64,000 nucleotides of DNA from Hibiscus mutabilis (taxonomy: Eukaryota > Streptophyta > Magnoliopsida > Malvales > Malvaceae). How positions within the stretch are numbered: the first letter of the stretch is position 1; the number at the start of each line of letters is the position of its first letter. The translations under genes were made by a program, and so were the position numbers. This document shows, in pieces, positions 33,468 through 45,330 of the stretch. Under the pieces are notes generated by a model. The model was not told the origin of the DNA, searched no databases, and worked only from the letters and a program-made list of their open reading frames with translations. The stretch spans positions 14,384,001 to 14,448,000 of the forward strand of contig CM033752.1 in assembly GCA_019671005.1 (NCBI GenBank). The letters are read 5' to 3'.

Positions 33468-36400
33468 ATGGGGCATGGTAACGAAGGAAAACCAAAATCA
33501 GTGACCTATTCAATTTTGTTTTTTTTTTTTTAAGATTTTGTATAACATTTTTATGATTCTCAGGTGAAAGAGGCCGACCCAACAAAAAGCTTAAATTTGC
33601 TGCCAAGGTTAGATAAATTCTCTTATTTTTTATCTGAATTTTAGGGGATTTGTTTCTTTTCCCTTACAGAAGCAAGATTCGTTTTGGGTTTTCTTTTTGC
33701 AGGATGATCATAGGAGCTCAGCTATTGAAGATGATTATTCTTTTTATCCTGATGAAGGCGATGATGAATCTCGCGATGGTACCCATTTGTTTGCTCTCCT
33801 TGCTTTCTAATTTATCTAGATTGAATTTGAGTTGTATTTGGGGTAAACTTTTTTTTTAAAAAAAATAATTTTTACGATTAATTTTGAAGGTGAAAATGAA
33901 GGAAAGAAACGAGATTTTACCAAATTAGAACTAAAGCCCGATCATGGGAATCGCCCATTATGGGCTTGTGCTGATGGGCGTATATTCTTGGAGACATTCT
34001 CTCCTTTATACAAGCAAGCTTATGATTTTCTCATTGCTATAGCTGAACCTGTTTGCAGGTACTGATTACATAAACAAAATGCGATTTTAGATTTTGTTGC
34101 TTTGCTTCTTGGATGTTATCTTAGTATGTGTATGAATGTGAATTTTCAATTTATGTAGGCCGGAGTCAATGCACGAGTACAATCTAACTCCACATTCCTT
34201 GTATGCTGCGGTATCTGTGGGGCTGGAAACAGAAACTATTATCTCGGTGTTGAATAAATTGTCCAAGACTAAGCTTCCTAAAGAGATGATTGATTTCATA
34301 CATGCTTCTACAGCTAACTATGGAAAAGTGAAGCTTGTGCTTAAGAAGAATCGTTACTTTATTGAATCCCCATTTCCAGAGGCAAGTTTGGTTTTTGCTA
34401 TCTTTAGAATTTCATTGGAATATAATAGTCCTTTGGGTATTAATTGTTTGGTGATGCTGATCCTTGCAGGTACTGAAGAAACTGCTTCAAGATGAGGTTA
34501 TAGGTCGAGCAAGGATTATTTCTGAGGTTTGTTACATAACGTGAATTGAATTTGTTGATTATTTTGTTTATTGCTGTTGAGATTGAGCCGCTTCTTTTAG
34601 TGGCATTATTATCTGTTCACTGTTCTTCACTCAAAGGTCTTAAGCTAATTCTGCAAAGGGTTTTCTTAGATGCTAGCTATGAATAATGGTTCATGACAAA
34701 CATTTGGAAAGAATAACTGAGACTCAGTTGGATTCATTTGGAACTCTATCTGCAGATGTCATTCTCATGAGTTTCCTTGTGGGATTCTTTATTGTTAACT
34801 TGCTTGGTTCTTTGGTTATCATATTTCTTCTAGATGCTCGTCAATTATTTTCTTGACTTCCATTTTCTTTTCTTTCTAAGGAGATGTTCCCTTTCTTTTT
34901 ATTTTTTCCCTTCTGGATTGCGTGTTAATCAATCCATCATGGATATAGAATGCTCAGGGAAGTGATGGATTTACAATCAGCAAAACTGCTGGTGAAATTC
35001 AGTCAGGCCATGATGGTTTGCTTATGGAATCAGAACTGGCAGCTGCTGCTGAAGAGAAAGAAACTCATGCATTTGAAATTGATCCTGCTCAGGTATTTTA
35101 TTTTTTATCTTTCTTTGACATTATTATATTTCAATTTCATTTTGCATAATTTCCTTGAGGATTAGTGTATTAGATCTCAACTAATTAGAACTAAAACACC
35201 TAAGTAGAGCATGCCTTATTTTCTGTTGCTGTTATGGCCAACCTATATGTTGGTATCTGAGTTTTGTTTAGCCATATTTTAGCTTGTGGCATTCCTATTT
35301 GGTGATATCTGGTGTTAAAAAGGGCGAAAGGCGCACTAAGGCGATGGGGGTTTTATAACCGAAGCGCAAGGCGCGCGCCTTATTGAAGTAAGGGGCACTT
35401 TTTAAAAATAAGAGATATGCAGGTTTTTTCCAGTTGTAAAGCAAAAAAGAACAGTTCATGCATTGTAAATACAAAAGAGTATTCATCATCAGCATTTTAT
35501 GTATTGAGCATCACTTCAAAGTTCTTTACATTCAATAAAATTTTGGGTGATACGAATAATGAAATTCTTTGAATGTTTAACTTCAACATGAACCAATCAA
35601 GGAGAATATATAAATGCACATGAAGCAAAGTACTAAGCAAGAAAGAAAATTTAGTACTTTAAAAGGACTATAAGTTCAACTGTTTAACAAAGCTCTTAAT
35701 TTCATTTACCTTTAACTTTCCAATCAAAAAGCATATTGCATGATAATGCAATATAAAAATTTTTATACTGTAAATAGACAAAGCTAATTATATAATACTC
35801 GTAAAAAGATATATGATAATATGATTTAAATTAAGGATTTATATTCAATACACTAGTGGTGGAAACTTTTAGTTTTCACAAGTGCCTTAGTTTTAGGGTT
35901 TATGGATTCAATTTAGGGTGTAGGGTTTAATGGTTAGAATTTAGGAGCTAGAGTTAGGATTTAAGTTTAGAGGTTAGGGTTTAGGGTAATATGTTGAGGA
36001 TTTAGGTTTTAACCTATAAACACTAAATTCTAACCCTAAACCCAAATTCTGTTCACAATGACTAAATTCTAAGCTACTAAACCTAAGCCCTACACCCTAA
36101 ATTAAACCCTAAAACTAAGACGCTTGTGGAAACTACCAGTGTATCAAATAATTATCCAGAAATAAGTCAATTCAAGATTAATTTAAACTTAAATTAACTC
36201 AAATACGCAATAACATTTTATTGTATCAAAACATTTAAATTTAGTTCAAGTTTTAAAATTCAACCAAATTAATTTGAATTTAAATTCGATCCAATTTAAT
36301 TAATGTTTGTATATGTGTTATGCTTTAAGTTCAAATTACACATTAACTCGTCTAAGTTAATTTAAATTTTATTTGATTAATGTTATTTTTGTGTGGTCCC

Positions 36401-39400
36401 CACCTTTGACCCAAGTTAGTATGTAAAACACAATAAAAAAATAAAAAGGCAAAAAGAACAAGAAAAATTAAACAGGCGGCGTCATTTTGCGCCTCAGCGC
36501 CTGGTGCACCTTAGGCTCGCCTTGCTGGGCTTCATTGAAATCGCCTCGCCTAGACCCAATTAGGCGCTTCACCCTCGCCTCGCCTTAGCGCCTAGGCGCA
36601 GCTGCCTTTTTAAACACTGGTGATATCTTACGGTAGAAATGGGTCATCTATGTCATTAAATTCATCATTCTATTAGAAGATACTTTGCATATAGTTTGAT
36701 GAGAATGCTATCAGTATTGAACTGGAATGAGATTATGCTGCACATAAGATTTTACCTTGTGCTTTGTATATTGCCAGGTTGAAAATGTGAAGCAAAGATG
36801 CTTGCCAAATGCTTTAAATTATCCAATGTTAGAGGAGTATGATTTCAGAAATGACACTGTGAGTAACATTTATCATTTTCTTGACACTAATAAAGAAGTG
36901 GCTTTCAGCAAATGGTGACAACTGAATTCCTAATATATATAGATCTGGGTATAGTCCTGTAGTTCTTATTTCTCCTTTGAATTGCAGGTCAATCCTGACC
37001 TTGACATGGAACTGAAACCTCATGCACAGCCACGACCATATCAGGAAAAGAGTCTTAGTAAAATGTTTGGAAATGGTGAGATTATCTAGATTATAATTTG
37101 TTCAACTAATTGTCATTGTGCTTAATATTCTCATATGTTTTTATTTTATTGTTGATGCCTTAACTTCTTGAATGGAAGAATTATACACTTTCTTTAAGTT
37201 ACAATATTCTGAATTGTTGATCTCACTGAAAACTTACAAGAGCAATGAAATGATAAGATTTGGGTTGCTAGCAGAGCACTTTTAGCATCCTATTTCAGAA
37301 AATTCTGGAAATAATATAACCTGTTTTTGTTGTCAAGTTTCAAAAATATATACAGCAAATAAACTCTCATTTGTATGAGTGCTGTTTTGAGACAACTTCA
37401 CCCGAGTTTCATCCGTGCAGGTAGAGCCAGATCTGGCATTATTGTGCTACCTTGTGGTGCTGGTAAGTCTCTAGTCGGGGTCTCTGCAGCAAGCCGGATA
37501 AAGAAAAGTTGCCTTTGTTTGGCTACAAATGCTGTTTCGGTGGATCAGTGGGCTTTTCAATTTAAACTTTGGTCAACCATACGGGATGAAAATATTTGTC
37601 GTTTTACATCCGACAGCAAAGAGAGATTCCGTGGCAATGCTGGAGTGGTTGTGACAACATATAATATGGTTGCTTTTGGAGGTAAGAGGTCTGAAGAATC
37701 TGAAAAGATTATTGAAGAGATAAGAAACAGAGAATGGGGACTGCTTCTCATGGACGAGGTAATTACTAACTAATTGTTATTGTTCTTGTCATTTATTACC
37801 TTTAAGGAAGTTTTCAACTTTATATGCAATGACTGCATTCTTTTTTTGGCAGGTGCACGTTGTCCCTGCCCACATGTTTAGGAAAGTCATTAGCATCACC
37901 AAATCCCATTGCAAATTAGGACTTACTGGTAATGCTTCATTTTTCTTTTTCTTCGATGCATCTCTAGCTCTCAGCTACCTCTTGTGAATATGTGAATCCT
38001 TTTCTGCAGCTACACTTGTGAGAGAGGATGAAAGAATTACAGATTTGAACTTCCTTATCGGTCCCAAATTATATGAAGCAAATTGGCTGGATCTAGTAAA
38101 AGGAGGATTTATAGCAAATGTTCAATGTGCTGAAGTATGGTGCCCAATGACGAAGGAGTTTTTCGCTGAATATTTGAAGAAAGAAAATTCCAAGAAGAAA
38201 CAGGTTCAATTATCTAAACGGTTCATCTTAGTTTGTTGGTTCTTAACGAGTTTTTCAGTTAGTTTGATTGCATGTATTTGGAATTCGATATATTAACTTG
38301 CGCATTTTGTTTTTTCCTTCTAATAAGAGAACCAGGATATTGCTTTATAAGTTGTCAACAGTTAACCTTATTGTTCCTACATACACATGTAATACTAGCC
38401 TCCTGCATTTCAGGCACTTTATGTGATGAATCCTAATAAGTTCAGGGCATGTGAGTTTCTCATACGGTTCCATGAACGAGCGCGTGGTGATAAGATAATT
38501 GTCTTTGCCGACAATCTTTTTGCACTGGTTGAGTATGCAATGAAACTACGCAAGCCTATGATCTATGGTGCTACCAGGTTATTTGTGAACATCAATTACT
38601 CCAATCTTTTGTGTTCTTTTTTTATTGTTCTGTCAATCTTCCCTTGTAACGTGCAGCCATCTCGAGAGGACAAAAATTCTCCAGGCATTCAAGACTAGTC
38701 GTGATGTGAACACTATTTTTATCTCAAAGGTATTCATCATCAGCAGATTATATTTTAGTCAGTATTGTAGGTGAACGAAGTAAAATGATGTACAATTTTG
38801 ATTGTTATGAAGTACTATTGCTCCCTATAGAAAACCAAGTTTTACTTCTATTCCCCCCTCTTTATGGTTGCTGTAATGTGTTGGGTAGAAATGCTGTGCA
38901 TTAACTGCAATATTGTCTTAAATGCATGCTTATGGTTAACATCTTCTGCTTTAAGATGCTGAGACTGCTAGTTTTGTTCCCAAGTGGATTCTTTCAAGAA
39001 AAAAATATTAGGTATTTCTGTTTCAATCTACAGGTTGGTGATAATTCTATAGATATTCCCGAGGCAAATGTAATCATTCAGATTTCATCACATGCTGGTT
39101 CGAGACGTCAAGAAGCTCAGCGATTGGGACGTATTCTTAGGGCAAAGGTTGGTTTTACACTTTTAATTTGCATCTGATTTTTTTTTTAATCTTTGCTTTA
39201 CTAGTTGGCTGGAACAAGTATAAAATTGAAATTCTTTATGGCTTCCAACAGGGTAAACTTGAAGATAGGATGGCAGGTGGTAAAGAGGAGTACAATGCAT
39301 TTTTCTATTCCCTTGTTTCTACTGATACACAGGTAAACATTTGTCGTCTTTCCAAGGCCATAGCTATTGCTAGGCATTGTTGCATGAATGGTGGTTTCTT

Positions 39401-40220
39401 TAACGAAAATAATGTCTAACCTGGTGCTCTTTGCAGGAAATGTACTACTCAACAAAAAGGCAGCAGTTTCTAATTGATCAAGGTTATAGCTTTAAGGTAT
39501 ATCATTTAATACTTCGTTGTAATACAAACTATGCATATGCTACTTGTGAAAATGACTTATTTGTATCGTTGCTGTAATTGTGCTTGAATTGGCTAAATTT
39601 AAAAGCAAATTACTTTAGCATAACACTTGTATGGTGGATATTTCTGACAGGTGATAACAAATTTGCCTCCTCCTGATGCTGGTGCTGACTTGAGTTATTA
39701 CCATCTCGACGAGCAGTTGGCTCTTCTAGGAAAGGTGCTTGTTTTCCCTCTTATAAATTTTAAAGTTCAAGAGATTGTCAAAACTTGTAGTCACTGACAA
39801 GTTCTACAAATCAGGTGTTGACTGCTGGTGACGATGCAGTTGGTTTGGAGCAGTTGGAAGAAGATGCAGATGATATAGCCCTTCATAAAGCTCGTCGCTC
39901 TATGGGATCCATGAGTGCAATGTCTGGTGCAAATGGAATGGTCTACATGGAATACAGGTATAAGTAATGTCTCTATTTCTTTCTCTTGCTTTATTTCTAT
40001 CTAGCTGGCCTGTAAGCTGACTAAAGAGCAATCCCTTATTCTGTTGGTCTATTATAAGCCTTTGAACAATCAAATTAATTTATTCACATTGTTTATCCGC
40101 ATATATGAATCTTTTTCCATTTGCAGTACCGGAAAACATAAGCTTCTTGGGCATGGCCAGAAGAGTAAGCCCAAGGACCCATCCAAGCGGCATCATCTGT
40201 TTAAGAAACGCTTCGGTTGA
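33468..40220 (+). CDS. XPB: DNA repair/transcription helicase XPB (TFIIH subunit), 20 exons
   Basis: XPB is the 3'-5' helicase/translocase of TFIIH, used in RNA polymerase II promoter opening and nucleotide excision repair. Exons: 33468-33477, 33564-33607, 33703-33778, 33890-34058, 34159-34381, 34470-34526, 34949-35092, 36778-36858, 36988-37075, 37421-37758, 37853-37928, 38010-38203, 38414-38577, 38657-38729, 39034-39147, 39252-39332, 39437-39496, 39651-39734, 39815-39957, 40127-40220. They total 2313 nt with no internal stop, giving 770 residues, close to about 767 in Arabidopsis. Walker A LPCGAGKS has Lys313; motif II DEVH is 409-412; the RED motif is 440-442; motif VI QRLGRILRAK is 608-617. 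The start gives MGHGERGRPNKK after splicing a 10-nt first exon. Intron 5 begins GC, not GT. A hAT-type element lies in intron 7. It appears intact. Confidence 0.96.
35310..36619. mobile_element. Non-autonomous hAT-like element in XPB intron 7
   Basis: The 8-bp duplication GTGATATC (35302-35309 and 36620-36627) flanks 1310 bp whose ends are inverted: TGGTGTTAAAAAGGG on the left and, reversed, CAGTGTTTAAAAAGG on the right. An 8-bp duplication with CAGTG-like ends is typical of hAT elements. GC-rich 'ggcgc'-type subterminal repeats sit inside both ends. There is no transposase ORF. It lies wholly within an intron, so splicing of XPB is presumably tolerated. Confidence 0.85.
35851..36141. mobile_element. 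CACTA-like MITE/inverted repeat nested in the hAT element
   Basis: The left end CACTAGTGGTGGAAAC and the right end, reversed, CACTGGTAGTTTCC are inverted copies, flanked by TA. The two arms of about 140 bp are imperfect reverse complements, so the whole unit can fold back on itself. The arms are rich in TTTAGGG/CCCTAAA-like heptamers resembling plant telomere repeats. CACTA-type ends suggest an En/Spm-derived MITE; the class is inferred from ends only. Confidence 0.65.
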
Positions 40221-40450
40221 GATGAAAACCAAACCATACGGAATGGTGTTTGTTTTCTACCAATCTGTGAAGTTAGTTATCGTGTTGTTTTGTTTTAAGT
40301 CATGCTGTGGCCGAGATGAAATCAAGCTCGGATTGCGATTGTTTTATATACCATCTAAGAAGTTACAAGAAGGGAAGCAAAGGAAGGGAGTTATATTTCT
40401 TCAGGGCATAAATAAATTTAATGCCAAATAAACAACTTGCTTGGAAGTAG
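40221..40450 (+). other. XPB 3' UTR
   Basis: Sequence after the stop codon includes AATAAA-type signals near 40,406 ('ataaataaatttaatg'). An apparent ORF here (40105-40431) is only a different frame across the last exon. Confidence 0.55.
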
Positions 40451-41352
40451 AGAATTTGTAATCTGCAAGGTATCTGTTTTGTCTTCAGGTACGTCTTTTC
40501 ATGAACATGGCTGGCAATAACATGTTATTCCCCGAAATTTCAACATTTTGGTATAATTTTGCACTTTGGAAATATAGTTCTTCAAGTGAGGTGGTGCCGA
40601 TTGAAACATCAGACAAAGAAGTCAGACCAGAACAAAAATGGAAAAAAGAGAATGCTTTTTACTCGTCTGATTTATTTTGTGAATAAGGTTTCAAATGTGA
40701 CACATGGCAAAGTGCGTAGGTGAGATTAAGATTAGGATTAGAATTAGAATTTGTAAAAAAAAAAATATTTACGAAAGAGTACTCAAAATATTCTGTTTCG
40801 GTCCATTAACTGATGTTCATCAAAGTTTTATATGTATCGGTGTGTTTTATATAGTAAAGTGTTCATCACGAGACATTCATGAAGTTTCCAATGGGCCATG
40901 TGAACTTGGTTCAGCCCATTATCCATCGTATTTGGGCAACTGATATTGGTTGGAGGTCTTTATTTTATCCCATTTCTTTCGCAAGTAAATTTAATTCTGG
41001 AACACCGTCAACAATATCGAAGAACAATCAAATTACATTTTTTTAAGAAGTGTGGGGTATCACAAAGTTTCACAGTTTTGATTAAATATAGATTTCAATC
41101 CACTGTTGTAGTTTGATTGAGATTGTGCAAACAGCAGCCAGTAAAGCTTTGTTTTATTAGGTGATTGAGGTTAATTTTTTTTGAATGGATTAATTTTTAA
41201 ACTAATACGTAATATTAATCAATTATTTTTTTTATAAAGTGAACATTTAAGAAGCACTTTTTCAACCAAACATAATCACAAAAAATGTTGCATTTGCGGT
41301 ATACAAATTGCATTGAGTAAATACTTATTAACGCCAATCTATTTAATATGTT
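40451..41352. other. Intergenic, nothing recognised
   Basis: AT-rich sequence downstream of XPB with a short 'gattaagattaggattagaattag' run near 40,722. No gene, RNA or element boundary was recognised. Confidence 0.5.
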
Positions 41353-42245
41353 CGTAATATTTTAGGTTTCTAACCCCTCAAACTGCTTTTCGGTAACATT
41401 TTAGGTGACGAATGAAATATTTCACTTAACTTAAAAAGTTAGATACTTCGGGAACAATTTAGGTTCCCTAACGCCAAATTGAATGTAGGTAACATTTTTG
41501 GTGCCGATCACGAAACTGAATTTCATTAACATTTTAGGGCGAAACTGAATGTAGGTAATATTTTAGGTGCCGATGTCAAAAATGAATTTCAATAACATTT
41601 TAGGGTCTCACACAACTTATAAAGTTAAATATCTCAATAATAATTTAGGTTCCCTAACGCCAAACTAAATGTAGGTAACATTTTAGGTGCCGATCCCGAA
41701 ACTAAATTTCATTAACATTTTAGGGCCAAACTGAATGTAGGTAACATTTTAGGTGCCAATCTCGAAACCGAATTTCAATGACATTTTAGGGCCCGACCCC
41801 GAAATTGATTTTCGGTAATATTTTGGATTCCAAACCCGAAACTAATTTTCGGTAACATTATAGGTCAAGAACCCCAAACTCGTTGTCGGTAACATTTTAA
41901 GTGCCGAGCCCCAAACATATTTTCAGTAACATTTTAGGTGTCGAACCTGAAACTCATTTTGGGTAACATTATAGGTGTTGAACCCCGAATTAAATTTTAA
42001 TAACATTTTACAGTCCGAACCCCAAACTAATCATCGATAACATTTTAGGTGTCGAACCCCAAGCTGATTATTAGTAACATTTTTAGGTGCCAAACCCCAA
42101 ACTAATTATCAATAAAATTTTAGGTGCCGAACCCTAAATTGAATATTAGTAACATTTTAGTTGTCGAACCTCAAAATGATTATCAGTAACATTTTAGGTG
42201 TCGAACCCCAAAATGATTATCAGTAACATTTTAGGTGCCGAACCC
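41353..42245. repeat. 37-bp minisatellite, about 20 or more degenerate copies
   Basis: Units contain 'gtaacattttaggtgccgaa' followed by a more variable 'ccccaaactgattatca'. The period is 37 bp where regular, clearest at 42,140-42,240; earlier copies are more diverged and vary in length. 37 is not a multiple of three and there is no frame through it, so it is non-coding. Confidence 0.85.
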
Positions 42246-43040
42246 TAATTTTACCCTTACAAATCTTCTATAAATACTTCTCCACTTCTACCATATTTTG
42301 CAAAAATATTTAAAAATATGGCATTTTTTATGCAACCATTTTCTTTTTAGGAATTTACCTCTACACTTCATTCAACAATAACATCAAGAAGGTGTTTGAG
42401 TTGATTTCCACAGAGTTTAGCAAATCAACAAGGAAGATATTCTTCGCTCAATATTCTTCAATATGAACCTAAAATCTTACAGGATATGGTAACATTTAAG
42501 GTGCCCGTTCTCGTTATACATATCGAACTTCTTATATACATTTCGTTACTCCCAATTACATATGAATATGTAACTATACATGAACGTAAACATTGTACAC
42601 GATTAATAGCGAAACTTTACAAGAATAGGTACATTTTATATGTTTCAGTATCGAGATTCTTAGTTCTGTTAAAGCTAAGAATCATGAGAATAAGATGACG
42701 TGTCAGGGATGTACATAAGAAATTCTTGACATGAGTCGTGTCGAAGTACAACTTTCAGTCAGGTTTACTTTCACGATAGGTTTCAATTTCTTACTGGTTG
42801 TGCTGTTGAATTACGTTGATGATAAGCAAACAGTTGTTAGTTTCCAAACGTATTTTGGCATTGTTTGTTTGCCATAAGTTAAGCTGTATCTTGTTCATAT
42901 CTCTAGATGAAAAAATTTATTACAACATAACACAACCTTTAAATAATCAAAACAAACTTTTAGAATCGCATTATTTTTTAGGTATTTTCTTTTGACTTCA
43001 AATTTCTCCAATTTTTTCAACCTTCTTACTTCATTGATAT
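42246..43040. other. Intergenic, nothing recognised
   Basis: AT-rich sequence with one more stray minisatellite-like core at about 42,489. No gene was recognised. Confidence 0.5.
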
Positions 43041-43398
43041 TCACAATTTCTGTAATTCAGCATTCTGAATTCGAATTTCCCTGTTTTCAGCCAACAACAT
43101 TTGAACTAGAATTCTCAATTCTTCAACATTGGTCAAATTTCCATCATTGTCAATCCATTTAAAGAAATCACAACGGCTCTAGAAATGTGTAAAAGAAATT
43201 CAGAATAACGCATTAATCAAAACACTAGAGTAGTAAACCCAACTTATTACTTAATACCTCGGAGCCTCTAGCACATCCATAAAATCTCTTCCCTTTGCTC
43301 CGTGGTACAGTTGAAGTGCAAACTGGTGATTGCAATCTACAATAACAGTGAACAATGTTTCCTTTAGCAAGTGATTTAAAACTTCCAATAAACATCAT
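43041..43398 (-). CDS. Small GRF-type zinc-finger protein, two exons
   Basis: Exon 1 is 43258-43398 and exon 2 is 43041-43178 on the - strand, with a GT...AG intron. The spliced frame is 93 codons including the stop. It encodes a GRF zinc finger: HCYCRLQSPVCTS, then GKRFYGCA and CDFFKWID, giving the Cys ligands plus the GRF/FYxC core. A short leucine-rich, probably coiled tail follows (VEELRILVQMLLAENREI). GRF fingers bind nucleic acid in other proteins; small plant versions of this layout are common and mostly uncharacterised. The intact frame suggests it may still be coding, but it stands next to transposon relics and could be a transposon-associated gene. No upstream exon was identified. 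Confidence 0.6.
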
Positions 43399-43509
43399 CG
43401 AAGGAAAACTCAAACAGTTGACATTGCACTGTGCAAAGATAGAAGTGGATAGGATTATAAGAATAGTATATAATTTTGGCAAATAAAATAAAATAAAAAG
43501 CAATAGAAT

Positions 43510-44061
43510 TGTAACACTCCAAAAACCGGGTGGTCATTGAATTTTTGAGAATTATTAAATGCATTGCTTATCGATACGGGTGGTCACCATTTTGATACGA
43601 ACTCATTGTTTTGTAACGGTTTTAACGGTCTGGACATAGGCGTACCGATACGGCCTCCCGAGTATCGGTACGGGTTTTGGTAAGTTAGGTAATAATTCTG
43701 GGAATTTGCAAAATGGTCACTAAATATTGTATAGTTTAATTGGACTGGTAAATAAATTCTGATTTGCATAAAAGTTTGCAGACATGTTGGTTAATGATTG
43801 AGTTTCATTGTAATAAGCTTAATTTCTGAAATGGACCTATAATTTATCAAAATTATAGATTAGTCCCTAGAATTTATAAAAGTTTAAAATTGGTCCTAAT
43901 TGGATAGTCATAGCTCGTATTGAATTAATTGAACCGGTTCATATTGCTTGTCAACTTGTTTTACCAAAAATTGTTTGATAATCACTGCTTCGATCACTCG
44001 ATTGTTTTCCGGTAACGCCTTCCGATCCGGATTCCTACCAGGTCGGGAATGGGGTGTTACA
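43510..44061 (+). mobile_element. Compact solo LTR (Ty3/gypsy), 552 bp
   Basis: It starts TGTAACACTCC, ends GGGGTGTTACA and is flanked by the perfect duplication AGAAT (43505-43509, 44062-44066). Its right part matches the reverse complement of 47,843-48,080, so it belongs to the element G family, whose LTR is about 3.15 kb. It is either a strongly deleted solo LTR or a short derivative. It keeps a small dyad cluster at 43,570-43,680. Confidence 0.85.
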
Positions 44062-44179
44062 AGAATTTTAAATTTGCAAAAATGTAACTGAAATAAAATA
44101 AAATAAAGTCCACCAAACATTAACTCCATAAAAATATTAACAAATTCAAAATTCAAATGTCATTATATTAAAAGTTTAT

Positions 44180-45330
44180 TCACCCGTCTTGCGGGCACTA
44201 AATTCTTGATGAAGAGAGGCCATTTCCTTGCAAATATCTACAAACTGAGAATCAGCATGCATATGAAGCTCAGTAAACTACGAATATGCATTGATGCAAA
44301 GCTCGGCAAACTAAGACACATCATGGTTTCGAAGCTCCATGAACTGGGAATCCACATTGTTACGAAGGTCAGCTAACTACGAATCAACATGTTCAGGACA
44401 AGTAACCATGTAGTCAAGCAGCGACTTCATCGTAATCTCCTCTCGATTTGTAGAAGAAACTTGTTTGGCAGGAAAAGGGGAATGTTCTTCCACATTTTCT
44501 GCGTTGACAGCATCTTTTGAGTCCTTATAAATCCAATAATTTTTTTTTTCAAAATTGGAATCCGTATTTGTGGGCCAAATGAATGTCAATCTTTTCCTTT
44601 AAAGGGATCGATGGGTCAAAAGAAAAAAATGACATCATTCTTCTGAAAGATGTGTGTAAGGACACAAGCATATGGAAGAGAGGCCGAGGCTCCATGGCCC
44701 TTATTGACAAAGGATACTAGCTGGTGGAAAATGATTTTGACAATGTTTGGAGCAACCTCAGTTCGATATTGGTTAAGCCACCAATAATCAATCTCTCGGA
44801 TTGTTGATGCCTTCCCAGCGGACGATCGAAAAACCATGCCATAATAAGGTGAAAGATTCTCTCTTCAAAAGGAAGATTTCTGGGGCTATGGTCTTTGTAC
44901 TTTTCAATAGAGCTGGTTTTGGTTTCATCATAAGGGCCTTTATTTTCAATACCTAAATCAGATGCAATTGATTGGGGGTGATAAAGAGTTCCTTATCCAT
45001 AACATAAGAGTTGATGCCTATGATCTCAGATGAATTTAGCTCACGTACAATTGTGGCATTACTATAAAAGACTTGTACAAGTCTTTCACAAACCCTCGGT
45101 TTGATCCCAAGAAAAGTATTACAACCCTATTTCGTGAAAGTTGAGTTCATTTTGAAGTTGTAGTCGGGTTCTGAAGGAAATTCATGTCCACAACACGTTC
45201 TTTACGAATTGGTCTGTTGTAGAAATGTTTATAGAATTTGGTCTTTTCATACTCGTCTCTAAAATAGTATTCGTCAATAGAGTTGTTAGCTTAATGGTTT
45301 TTTGACGTTTGGTTTGCTGCATGGTTAATG
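44180..45330 (-). pseudogene. Relic of a 'putative plant transposon protein' gene
   Basis: Broken - strand frames read, in order, YEKTKFYKHFYNRPIRKERVVD near 45,250, then FVKDLYKSF, and later a block at 44,837-44,616 with IDYWWLNQYR and FHQLVSFVNKG. A hydrophilic tail with repeated DSQF-LR units ends near 44,190. This order resembles the plant-transposon-protein domain often found near retroelements. Stops and frameshifts are present throughout. The domain assignment is from memory and moderate. Confidence 0.4.

Noticed and set aside
35847..36145. True telomeric repeat tract
   Set aside because: The TTTAGGG-like heptamers are irregular and arranged as inverted arms of a MITE, not as a head-to-tail array.
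40105..40431. 108-codon ORF at the end of XPB
   Set aside because: It overlaps the last XPB exon in another frame. The XPB frame gives the conserved C-terminus KRHHLFKKRFG.
41353..42245. CRISPR-like array
   Set aside because: Units are contiguous and degenerate with no distinct unique spacers, and the window is clearly plant nuclear DNA. It is a minisatellite.
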